Positions 50,747 through 57,720 of a stretch of 64,000 nucleotides of DNA are shown one piece after another. Source of the stretch: SIG714 sp964638675 (GTDB lineage: Bacteria > Bacillota > Clostridia > Oscillospirales > CAG-272); the NCBI GenBank assembly GCA_964638675.1, contig CAZXAU010000001.1, positions 124,001-188,000 on the forward strand, given 5' to 3'. Position 1 is the first letter of the stretch, and each line of letters starts with the position of its first letter. The notes below the pieces were generated by a model. That model had not been told where the DNA came from. It was given only the letters and a program-made list of their open reading frames with translations, and ran no database searches. The translations under genes were made by a program, and so were the position numbers.

Positions 50747-51673
50747 ATGAAGAGACTTTTCGCATCAGTAATCGCACTTGTAATGCTTGCAAGTGTCATC
50801 ATCACATCGGCAGTTTCCTGCACAACAAATTCACCTGCAGATACTTCCGTCACAACAAATTTGCCCACAGGCATTGAAACACAGACAAACGTTATGGCTT
50901 CTGTTAAATCGATTGCAGACCTTGCAGGAATGAAGATTTCCGCACAGTCCGGAACCTTCCACGAGGAGGCAAGAGCACAGATAAGCAATGTTAAAGGTGA
51001 GCTTTATCCCGATTTCCCCACGCTTCTCACAGCACTTAGCAGCGGTGCGATTGACGGATACATCGCGGAAGAGCCTACCGCTCTTGACCTTGTCAACAAG
51101 GACAGCAGATTTGCATACATTCACCTTGAAAACAACACGACAGGTTTTACTGCAACCGATGCGGACGTTGCAATTGCAGTCGGATGCAAAACAGGTTCGG
51201 AGCTTATCGGCAAAATCAACGATGTCCTTGCGACAATTTCCGAATCTGACAGAAAGGCACTTATGGAAGAAGTGATCCGTGTTAATGCCGGTGAAACGGT
51301 TGAAAGTTTTTCTGTTTCAAACGAAGCACCCGCAGAAACAAACGGCGTTATCAAAATCGCGATGGAATGTGCATACGACCCATTCAACTGGACACAGACA
51401 ACAAGTGCCAACAATGCTTACCCTATAAGCGGAGATTCAAGCGGCTTCTATGCAAACGGATACGATGTTCAGATCGCAAAATATATTGCAAACGCACTTG
51501 GTATGAAGCTTGAGATACAGGCGATCGAATGGGACGGACTTATTTCGGGCGTTCAGGCAGGAACATTTGATTGCATAATTGCAGGTATGTCCCCCACAGC
51601 AGAGAGAGACGAAGAGATCGACTTCACAGATGTATATTATACATCTAATCTTGTTGTTATCTACAAAAAGTAA
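50747..51673 (+). CDS. amino-acid-binding lipoprotein with circularly permuted SBP_bac_3 fold
   Basis: This 308-residue lipoprotein (lipobox SAVSC, Cys25) belongs to the amino-acid ABC binding proteins, but the two parts are in reverse order. Residues 53-179 read like the usual C-terminal part (KSIADLAGMKISAQSGT with Ser68-Gly69-Thr70, then IDGYIAEEPTA). Residues 200-308 read like the usual N-terminal part (VIKIAMECAYDPF, NGYDVQIAKYIANALG, EWDGLISGVQAGTFD, SPTAERDEEIDFTDVYYTS with ligand-binding Arg287). They are joined by an Ala/Glu-rich linker. The stop comes where a normal protein would enter lobe 2. The lysine riboswitch suggests lysine as ligand. Confidence 0.85.
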   Translation: MKRLFASVIALVMLASVIITSAVSCTTNSPADTSVTTNLPTGIETQTNVMASVKSIADLAGMKISAQSGTFHEEARAQISNVKGELYPDFPTLLTALSSGAIDGYIAEEPTALDLVNKDSRFAYIHLENNTTGFTATDADVAIAVGCKTGSELIGKINDVLATISESDRKALMEEVIRVNAGETVESFSVSNEAPAETNGVIKIAMECAYDPFNWTQTTSANNAYPISGDSSGFYANGYDVQIAKYIANALGMKLEIQAIEWDGLISGVQAGTFDCIIAGMSPTAERDEEIDFTDVYYTSNLVVIYKK

Positions 51674-51681
51674 TTTAAAGT

Positions 51682-52449
51682 ATGGCTCAGTTTTTCAAAG
51701 ATGTAGCCGATATAGTGGCTCAGTATTGGCAGTTTCTCCTTGCAGGTGTCGGTAAAACAATGCTTATTGCACTTGTGGGAACGGTCATGGGTCTTATTAT
51801 CGGAATACTTATAGGTATTCTCAAGACAACACCTTATTCAAAACTGTTACCTCTCAGAATATTACATAAAATCGCGATTGCCGTTTGCAATGTCTATATC
51901 GAGGTTTTCAGGGGAACTCCGATGATGGTTCAGGCAATGGTCATTCATTGGGGATATGCATTTGCAACCGGAGGTAATACGATTCCGCTTCTTCTCTCGG
52001 GTATATTCATTGTATCGATAAATACAGGTGCTTATATGTCAGAGATAGTCAGAGGCGGTATAATTTCGATAGATAAGGGACAGTTTGAAGGAGCTAATGC
52101 AATAGGAATGACACATATGCAGACGATGCTTCATGTCGTGATTCCTCAGGTCATGCGTAATATATTGCCGTCGATAAGCAACGAATTTGTAATAAATATA
52201 AAGGATACATCGGTGCTTAATGTTATCGGTGTGGCAGAGCTTTATTTTATGATGGGAAAGATAGTCAGAATAAATCTTAAAATTTTCCAGACATATTTTG
52301 TAGCTTGTGTGCTGTATTTTATACTGACCTTTACCGTTTCGAGGATACTTCGATTTTTTGAAAGACTGCTCGACGGAAATGACAACTATACCATTTGCGG
52401 CTCACAATCCGATCCCGCGGCTGAAATTCATATAAGAACGGGGGAATGA
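51682..52449 (+). CDS. amino-acid ABC transporter permease (lysine-type by context)
   Basis: This 255-residue inner-membrane permease of the HisMQ/GlnP type has about five to six membrane segments. The EAA loop (IDKGQFEGANAIGMTHMQTMLHVVIPQVMRNILPSISNEF) contacts the ATPase, and VEVFRGTPMMVQ-like EVFRGTPMM is the conserved early motif. It starts eight bases after the binding protein gene, under the same riboswitch. Substrate is inferred from the riboswitch. Complete and normal in length. Confidence 0.93.
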   Translation: MAQFFKDVADIVAQYWQFLLAGVGKTMLIALVGTVMGLIIGILIGILKTTPYSKLLPLRILHKIAIAVCNVYIEVFRGTPMMVQAMVIHWGYAFATGGNTIPLLLSGIFIVSINTGAYMSEIVRGGIISIDKGQFEGANAIGMTHMQTMLHVVIPQVMRNILPSISNEFVINIKDTSVLNVIGVAELYFMMGKIVRINLKIFQTYFVACVLYFILTFTVSRILRFFERLLDGNDNYTICGSQSDPAAEIHIRTGE

Positions 52450-52452
52450 CAA

Positions 52453-53190
52453 ATGGGACATATCATCGAGATAAAAAATCTGAAAAAACACTTTGGTTCC
52501 AACGAAGTCCTTCATGATATTTCCTTTTCGGTTAACGAGGGTGATGTTATAAGCATAATCGGTTCTTCAGGTTCGGGGAAAAGCACACTTTTGCGATGTG
52601 TAAATCTGCTCGAAACTCCTACAGACGGTACGATTTTGTTTAACGGCGTTGATATTAAGAGCAAAGAGATTAAGCTTACCGAATATCGCTCAAAAGTTAC
52701 AATGGTCTTTCAGAATTTCAATTTGTTCAACAATATGAATGTGTTGAAAAATTGCACTGTCGGAATGACAACCGTTCTCGGAGTGAATAAACAGGAGGCA
52801 AAAGAACGAGCTGTTAAATACCTTTCAAAGGTCGGAATGGCTGATTACGTAAATGCTAAGCCGAAGCAGCTGTCAGGCGGTCAGAAGCAGAGAGTTGCAA
52901 TTGCAAGAGCACTGTGTATGGAGCCTGCGGTTATACTTTTTGATGAGCCGACATCGGCACTTGATCCCGAAATGGTGGGAGAGGTTCTTGCAGTTATGAA
53001 AAATCTCGCTCGCGAGGGGCTTACAATGCTTGTTGTCACTCACGAAATGGGTTTTGCAAGGGATGTTTCAAATAAAGTTATATTTATGGACAAAGGGTAT
53101 ATTGAAGAATCCGGAAGTCCCGAAAAATTGTTTGTGAATCCCGAAAAAGCGAGAACAAAAGAATTTCTTTCGAGATTTTTCGATAAATAA
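52453..53190 (+). CDS. amino-acid ABC transporter ATPase
   Basis: This 245-residue polar-amino-acid ABC ATPase has Walker A GSSGSGKSTLLRC, a Q-loop at MVFQNFNLF, signature LSGGQKQRVAIARAL and Walker B VILFDEPTSALDP, followed by the H-loop in VVTHEMGF. It is the energising subunit of the lysine-type importer. The gap after the permease stop is three bases. A strong GC-rich hairpin follows the operon at 53244. Confidence 0.95.
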   Translation: MGHIIEIKNLKKHFGSNEVLHDISFSVNEGDVISIIGSSGSGKSTLLRCVNLLETPTDGTILFNGVDIKSKEIKLTEYRSKVTMVFQNFNLFNNMNVLKNCTVGMTTVLGVNKQEAKERAVKYLSKVGMADYVNAKPKQLSGGQKQRVAIARALCMEPAVILFDEPTSALDPEMVGEVLAVMKNLAREGLTMLVVTHEMGFARDVSNKVIFMDKGYIEESGSPEKLFVNPEKARTKEFLSRFFDK

Positions 53191-53243
53191 TAAAGATTAT
53201 TCAAACCGCAGTCAGGCGGTAAAAGTAAATAGTAAATATCTGA

Positions 53244-53282
53244 GCGGTGGCACAGTCTGTACACGGACTGTGCCGCCGCTTT
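53244..53282 (+). terminator. terminator of the ABC importer operon
   Basis: GCGGTGGCACAGTC (53244-53257) pairs with GACTGTGCCGCCGC (53266-53279), with one wobble, followed by TTT. Confidence 0.75.
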
Positions 53283-53299
53283 GCGATATAACGGCATAT

Positions 53300-53685
53300 C
53301 AATGCTCTGCGGTGAAAGTCCACTGAGGCGTAGTTACCGACCAACCCGAAAGCGACTCCCATGGTTTGTACCGTGAGGTCTCATAGGCGTAGAAATCCGC
53401 AGTAACAACGAACTATGATAAGTCAGCACAAGCTATAGTACCGAGGAAAATGTATTCGAAAGCGGAACGGAGACGGAATATGTCGGAAATGCTTGAAAAG
53501 ATACTGAGTAACGAAAACATCGAAAAAGCCTACAAAAGAATCTGTGCAAACAAAGGTGCAGGCAGAGTAGACGGTAGATTCTATCGGCAGGTACTGAAAC
53601 GGGCAGACCTGTCAAACAACCTTTGTCTGCTTTAGTAAAGAACTGTGATAGTAAGCACAGAAGGAAAAAAGCTGTAAGGAGCAGC
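53300..53685 (+). mobile_element. group II intron remnant
   Basis: GTGAAAGTCCACTGAGGCG near 53313 and the following bases resemble the start of a group II intron ribozyme. At 53450-53635 a short frame reads MLEKILSNENIEKAYKRI, then CANKGAGRVDG, the N-terminal part of an intron-encoded reverse transcriptase, before running into unrelated sequence and a stop. The rest of the RT, maturase and 3' ribozyme domains are missing. It accounts, with the repeat copy after it, for the 660-base gap 53191-53851. Confidence 0.7.
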
Positions 53686-53751
53686 TATGAAAAAACTTCA
53701 TTTTAACCGATTGCAAAGCGATAGATTTTATGATATAATGGATATAACAAA
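53686..53751 (+). repeat. promoter-bearing direct repeat, copy 2
   Basis: Forty-six bases are identical to 49887-49932. It contains TTGCAA (53711-53716) and TATAAT (53734-53739), 17 bases apart. The sequence after it still resembles the ribosome site and ATG of the four-helix-bundle gene, but the gene is lost. Confidence 0.75.
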
Positions 53752-53851
53752 GAAAATGACGGTAAATGACGGCAGATGTTATGCTATTGCTTCCGGTTTT
53801 AAAAAAGCTTTAAGCGGTTCTTTGTTGTTGATCTGGTGCCTATGTCTATAA

Positions 53852-54669
53852 ATGGAGGATAACTATATAAAAATACCAGAATTCTGTCGGATAATTCGAG
53901 AAATTATTCATGCAGCAAAAGAGAATTCGAGAGTTTTAAAGACCTTTCACAAGGTTTTATCTGAATACACTGACTTTGACTTAGGGGAAACAGGTGAGGC
54001 TTACCGCTTTACACACTGTAAAGCATTGTCTGATATGTTCACTGAATATCCATTGCAGGAAATCGCCGGCAATGGTGATACAATGTCTAAAGCACGGCGT
54101 ATAATGCAATGGATAGACGATAACAGCTCGTATAACGGCGCAAGCTCGCTCCCGCCTTGCCGGACAGAATCCTTGAATTCGGATTCAAACAAAAAAATCC
54201 GATTAACTGCGCAAACCGTGCAATTCTGTTTGCCGACGCTTTAACATCAATCGGTGTTTTCGCCCTGCCGGTCTGGCTTGCAAACCAAGCTCAGGAGTGC
54301 GGTCATTGCCATGTTATTGCACAGGTTTGGTTGCCTGAATGCAGAAAATGGGAAGCGTTTGATCCCTCATTTAACACATTTTTCACATATAAGGGAAACC
54401 CGATAGACATTCCGTCTTTAGCATTGGCGGCTCGCGGAAAGAAAAAATACCGTATTATATCCAATCGTACGGGCAAAACAACAAAAATCGGATATGAATG
54501 CTCAAAGATAGGGTTTGTAGATATTTCAATATTTCCCGGCAACGATTATAATTATCGGAATAATTGGGATTCTCGCCTGCATTTTGTGCCGGACTCATAC
54601 ATAAAAGATAAGCTTGGGACGTGTGTCAGCACAATCAGACTTCTTTCATTTAACAAAGAGCCTGTATAG
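53852..54669 (+). pseudogene. transglutaminase-like protein, frameshifted
   Basis: Two overlapping frames (53852-54244 and about 54157-54669) together encode a transglutaminase-superfamily protein of ~270 residues. The first holds the helical N terminus ending MQWIDDNSSYNGASSL. The second begins LPDRILEFGF and has the catalytic triad: Cys in PINCANRA, His in HVIAQVW, Asp in AFDPSFN. Joining requires a one-base change near 54150-54157 in the CCCGCCTTG stretch. It is therefore a recent pseudogene, or a sequencing error. If intact, it would be a cytosolic protease or cross-linking enzyme of unknown target. Confidence 0.75.
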
Positions 54670-54934
54670 GACGATGAGTGATCAGACTTATTTGGGATCC
54701 GAATTGTTAATTGATAATAATGCGGGGTGAATTATTGTTGATGAATTTCTATCCTGCATCCAGATTACTTCATTACGACAAACAGAGTTGCAGAAAAAGG
54801 TGCATCGGGGAAAGCACGAGAAAACTCGGCTTTTGTGTGTATTAACAACACCTCGAAGCAGTTGAAAAATCACGATCAAATGGTATCGTTTCTTAAAACA
54901 GAGCGATAAACCCTTGAATGTTAATATGCGTTGC
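54670..54934. other. gene-free stretch
   Basis: I see no recognisable gene. A short frame (about 54765-54908, ending SFLKTER) has no identifiable homology or ribosome site. Confidence 0.4.
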
Positions 54935-54963
54935 TTGCGGCAACGGGCTGTTTCTGATAAAAT
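54935..54963 (+). promoter_or_regulatory. promoter for the second XRE regulator
   Basis: TTGCGG (54935-54940) and TAAAAT (54958-54963) are 17 bases apart, with a TG extension. GTTGC/GCAAC (54930-54944) makes a small inverted repeat over the -35, a possible autoregulatory operator. Confidence 0.55.
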
Positions 54964-54998
54964 AGCGGTAACAACTGAAAGAAAGAAGGTTATCTCTA

Positions 54999-55508
54999 AT
55001 GTTAAATGAAAACATTAAAACGATCAGAAAATCAAAAGGACTTTCGCAGGAAGAGCTTGCTGTTAAGCTGAATGTGGTGAGGCAGACAATATCCAAATGG
55101 GAGCAAGGGTTGTCAGTTCCCGATTCCGATATGTTGATCTCTATATCTGAAGCACTTGAAACGCCTGTAAGCACTTTGCTCGGTGAAACCGTTATCCCGG
55201 ATAAAGTCGATGACTTAAAAGTAATTTCCAAAAAGCTTGAGATCATAAATTTACAGCTTGCGCAAAGGAAGAGTGCGAGAAGAAAAATTCTTCATTGGCT
55301 GTTTATCTCAATGTGTGGGGTCATAGTAACGATTTTTGCAGTCATGGCAGTATTGGGCAGTCCCTACTTAAGTTGGGATTATACTGACCCCGAAACCGCC
55401 GTTTTCGGAGCGGCTTTTCACACGTTTGAATATCTGTTTGTGAGATCAGCCCCGATCCTCCTTATATGTGCAATCGTTGGAATTTTCATGACACGGAAGA
55501 AAGTATAA
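54999..55508 (+). CDS. XRE-family regulator with C-terminal membrane segments
   Basis: This 169-residue protein has an N-terminal HTH_3 domain (NIKTIRKSKGLSQEELAVKLNVVRQTISKWEQ) and two membrane segments (about residues 99-120 and 145-165). Such XRE-plus-membrane proteins are common in Firmicutes and are usually uncharacterised. A membrane-tethered repressor is implied. AGAAAGAAGG precedes the ATG. It is followed by a terminator. Confidence 0.85.
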   Translation: MLNENIKTIRKSKGLSQEELAVKLNVVRQTISKWEQGLSVPDSDMLISISEALETPVSTLLGETVIPDKVDDLKVISKKLEIINLQLAQRKSARRKILHWLFISMCGVIVTIFAVMAVLGSPYLSWDYTDPETAVFGAAFHTFEYLFVRSAPILLICAIVGIFMTRKKV

Positions 55509-55600
55509 AGCTGCTACGTTTTTGAGGCAGAATTCGGACCTCAATACACCGAAACGTCGAAAATATATTTTTTACATCTTTATAGCCTTTTCATAAGTTG

Positions 55601-55660
55601 ACAGGAGTTGACTTCCGAACAGTTAGATCAGACTGTGAGGGATTGGCTCCTGTTTTTTTG
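55601..55660 (+). terminator. terminator after the XRE membrane regulator
   Basis: ACAGGAG (55601-55607) pairs with CTCCTGT (55647-55653) around an inner ACAGT/ACTGT hairpin, followed by a T-run. The rest of the gap to 56107 is AT-rich, with a doubtful 61-residue frame at 55748 that I do not call. Confidence 0.75.
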
Positions 55661-56004
55661 TAAGTAAAGCATTTTTTCATTTTTACACATAGTCACAGAT
55701 TTTGCAAAAAAATAAAAATCGGCATATGTGTTTGCTTTTGATAACCATTGGTTGATAAAGTATATAAACTATATTTCGATTGGTTATACAATTTTAGAAA
55801 AGCGTTGCTATCCTGTGTGTTCAGCTCTTGTTCATTGTCTGTCCGATTTACCAACAGTGATCTTCTCTACATTGTCAGGAGCGATTCTGTGAATGCTTAT
55901 GTAATTAATGTAAATCTAAGTATACAATGTTAAAACAGATAAAATCATAAACAAGCGGTGTTGATCTTCAAAGCTTTCTTTTTCTTAGATTAAAGATTCA
56001 TCCC

Positions 56005-56033
56005 TTGACATTCCTGCAAAAATCGGATATACT
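56005..56033 (+). promoter_or_regulatory. promoter for the LytTR/GHKL pair
   Basis: TTGACA (56005-56010) and TATACT (56028-56033) are 17 bases apart, about 75 bases before the start. Confidence 0.75.
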
Positions 56034-56106
56034 TACTTAAAATATGATATACACACGGGGTGTCTGTTTGCACTCGGGTATTACTCTGCCGGGAAAGGCT
56101 AAACAT

Positions 56107-56808
56107 ATGAAACTGAAAATTGCGATCTGCGATGATGAGCGGAATCAAATTGAATATATCACATCGCTTGTGACATCATGGAGCGAAAGAGAGGGACACT
56201 GCCATGTGATCCGCACGTTTTCATCTGCTGAGGCGTTTTTGTTTGAATATGAAGATGACAAAGCATATGATATCCTTTTGCTCGACATTGAAATGGGTAA
56301 TATGAACGGAGTACAGCTTGCAAAACAGCTCCGCAAAACAAATGACGCTCTTCAAATCATCTTCATTACCGGTTTTCCCGATTTTATCGCTGAGGGTTAT
56401 GAAGTTTCTGCACTTCATTATCTTATAAAACCTGTTTCAAAAGAAAAACTGCATGAAGTTCTCGACAAAGCTGCCATAAATCTGGATAAAGCCGAAAAGC
56501 GTCTTTGCGTCACTTTCGACAGGCAGATCGATTATATTCCGCTGAGTCGGATATTATATATTGAAGCACAGAAACAGTATGTACTTATCCATACTGCCGA
56601 TGAGATCTACCGTATGAAGATCTCTCTCTCGGACATCGGAACGCAGCTTGACGAGTATTTCTTCAAATGTCAGCGATCGTTTATTGTGAACCTGCGATAT
56701 GTAACCCGTATCGGCGGCGATTGCGTCAGATTGAAAAACGGCATAGAAGTACCGATCGGCCGAGGTATGAGTGAAAAGATCGGAAAAGAGATCATAAGGT
56801 TATTTTAG
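56107..56808 (+). CDS. LytTR-family response regulator
   Basis: This 233-residue response regulator has receiver acids Asp9 and Asp10 and phosphoacceptor Asp60 in ILLLDIEMG, and a conserved Lys in YLIKPVS. The C-terminal LytTR DNA-binding domain is seen as DYIPLSRILYIEAQKQYVLIHT and FKCQRSFIVNLRYV. The frame opens at 56044, but GGGAAAGG before the ATG at 56107 sets the start. Its kinase partner follows after eight bases. A candidate binding site lies at 57485-57514, before the exporter genes, so it may activate them. Confidence 0.93.
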   Translation: MKLKIAICDDERNQIEYITSLVTSWSEREGHCHVIRTFSSAEAFLFEYEDDKAYDILLLDIEMGNMNGVQLAKQLRKTNDALQIIFITGFPDFIAEGYEVSALHYLIKPVSKEKLHEVLDKAAINLDKAEKRLCVTFDRQIDYIPLSRILYIEAQKQYVLIHTADEIYRMKISLSDIGTQLDEYFFKCQRSFIVNLRYVTRIGGDCVRLKNGIEVPIGRGMSEKIGKEIIRLF

Positions 56809-56816
56809 GAGTTTAT

Positions 56817-57473
56817 ATGTTATTTCAAAAATGGATCGACAAACGAATAGAGGCATACCAGAGCGACCTGATTCGGAAATATTGTGATGAAGTGGAGTCT
56901 ATGTACACGAAAATGCGCGGTTGGCGGCATGATTATCACAATCACATACAGGCAATGCAGGCAAGTATGGCGCTTGGGAAATATGATGAAGTAAACGAAT
57001 ATCTCCGCTCTTTGAACGATGATCTTACAAATGTAGATTCCACTGTCAAGACCGGGCGTGTGATGGTTGACGCTATTCTCAACGGAAAAATGAACATCGC
57101 CGCACAGAATAGTATTCCTGTCAACGCAAAGGCGAAGATCCCCGAACACACGCCTGTAAGTGATGTTGATCTCTGTGTTATCATCGGAAATTTATTGGAC
57201 AACGCTCTCGAAGAAAACAGGAAGCTGCCTGAAGGGGACCGTTTTATCCGCATCTACATAGGTCGGAAAAACACGCAGTTTTATCTTGCGATTACAAATG
57301 CCGCAGGAAAGAAGAAGGAAAAGTCAGCAGGGATATTCGGTTCGACGAAAGGAACTGAACACGGATTCGGTCTGAAACGGGTGAAGAGTATTGTAAAAAA
57401 GTACGGGGGACTTTTCTCGGCAGACAGTGAAGACGGAGGATTTACAGCCGAGATCCTGATTCCGCTTCAATAA
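56817..57473 (+). CDS. GHKL-type sensor histidine kinase lacking a membrane sensor
   Basis: This 218-residue protein has the dimerisation/phosphoacceptor region MRGWRHDYHNHIQAMQ (His in RHDYHNH) and a GHKL ATPase domain (VIIGNLLDNALEE, GFGLKRVKSIVKKYGG). Unlike AgrC or other LytTR partners it has no N-terminal membrane domain and would be cytoplasmic. It may sense an internal signal, or another protein may anchor it. It lies eight bases after its response regulator. Confidence 0.9.
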   Translation: MLFQKWIDKRIEAYQSDLIRKYCDEVESMYTKMRGWRHDYHNHIQAMQASMALGKYDEVNEYLRSLNDDLTNVDSTVKTGRVMVDAILNGKMNIAAQNSIPVNAKAKIPEHTPVSDVDLCVIIGNLLDNALEENRKLPEGDRFIRIYIGRKNTQFYLAITNAAGKKKEKSAGIFGSTKGTEHGFGLKRVKSIVKKYGGLFSADSEDGGFTAEILIPLQ

Positions 57474-57477
57474 CATA

Positions 57478-57530
57478 AGTGCATTTCGTTCACCGAAAAC
57501 AACCTTTGGTTCACGAAATGTGCTTTTCTT
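57478..57530 (+). terminator. terminator after the two-component pair, overlapping a regulatory site
   Basis: AGTGCATTTCGT pairs with ACGAAATGTGCT (with wobbles), and TTCACC/GGTTCAC lies inside. A T-rich run follows. The same bases hold the direct repeats listed next. Confidence 0.6.
57485..57514 (+). promoter_or_regulatory. candidate LytTR-type binding site (two 9-bp direct repeats)
   Basis: TTCGTTCAC (57485-57493) and TTGGTTCAC (57506-57514) are direct repeats 12 bases apart, the geometry used by AgrA-type LytTR regulators. They end just upstream of a promoter with TG-TAGAAT (57543-57548) and a poor -35. The arrangement fits activation of the exporter operon by the adjacent LytTR regulator. 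Confidence 0.5.
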
Positions 57531-57542
57531 TTTAAAGTCTGA

Positions 57543-57548
57543 TAGAAT
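57543..57548 (+). promoter_or_regulatory. weak extended -10 promoter of the exporter operon
   Basis: TAGAAT with TG at 57540-57541. No consensus -35 is present where expected, consistent with activator dependence. Confidence 0.4.
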
Positions 57549-57571
57549 AATTTCGCAATGAAAGGATGATA

Positions 57572-57720
57572 GCGTGAAAGTTATGTTAATTTAGTGCCCG
57601 AGCATTCTGTTTCACGCACAAATTCTCCTTAAAATGGGTTGCCCATTTTGTTTCCTTCGGAAACGCAGGAGAATTTCAAAACTGTTTGTGCCGCCGCAGG
57701 GCAGCGGAAAGGAGATTATT
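57572..57720 (+). ncRNA. structured leader RNA of the ABC exporter (copy B of a duplicated motif)
   Basis: GCGTGAAA (57572-57579)/TTTCACGC (57610-57617), GCACAAA (57616-57622)/TTTGTGC (57685-57691) and ATTCTCC (57622-57628)/GGAGAAT (57668-57674) are the same stems as in the nusB leader at 28590. Inside the last stem, two different hairpins (AAAATGGG/CCCATTTT and GTTTCC/GGAAAC) replace the copy-A interior. CCGC/GCGG ends beside the GGAAAGGAG ribosome site. The putative pseudoknot GTTATG/CAAAAC has one mismatch here. Confidence 0.65.

Noticed and set aside
49960..53760. Diversity-generating retroelement
   Set aside because: The four-helix-bundle protein is Avd-like, but there is no complete reverse transcriptase, template repeat or variable repeat; the RT fragment is group II intron type.
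55748..55933. 61-residue frame in the gap before the LytTR regulator
   Set aside because: No ribosome site, AT-rich composition and no recognisable pattern.
57634..57720. N-terminal extension of the first exporter gene
   Set aside because: The frame runs through the structured leader RNA; AAAGGAG before 57721 marks the true start.
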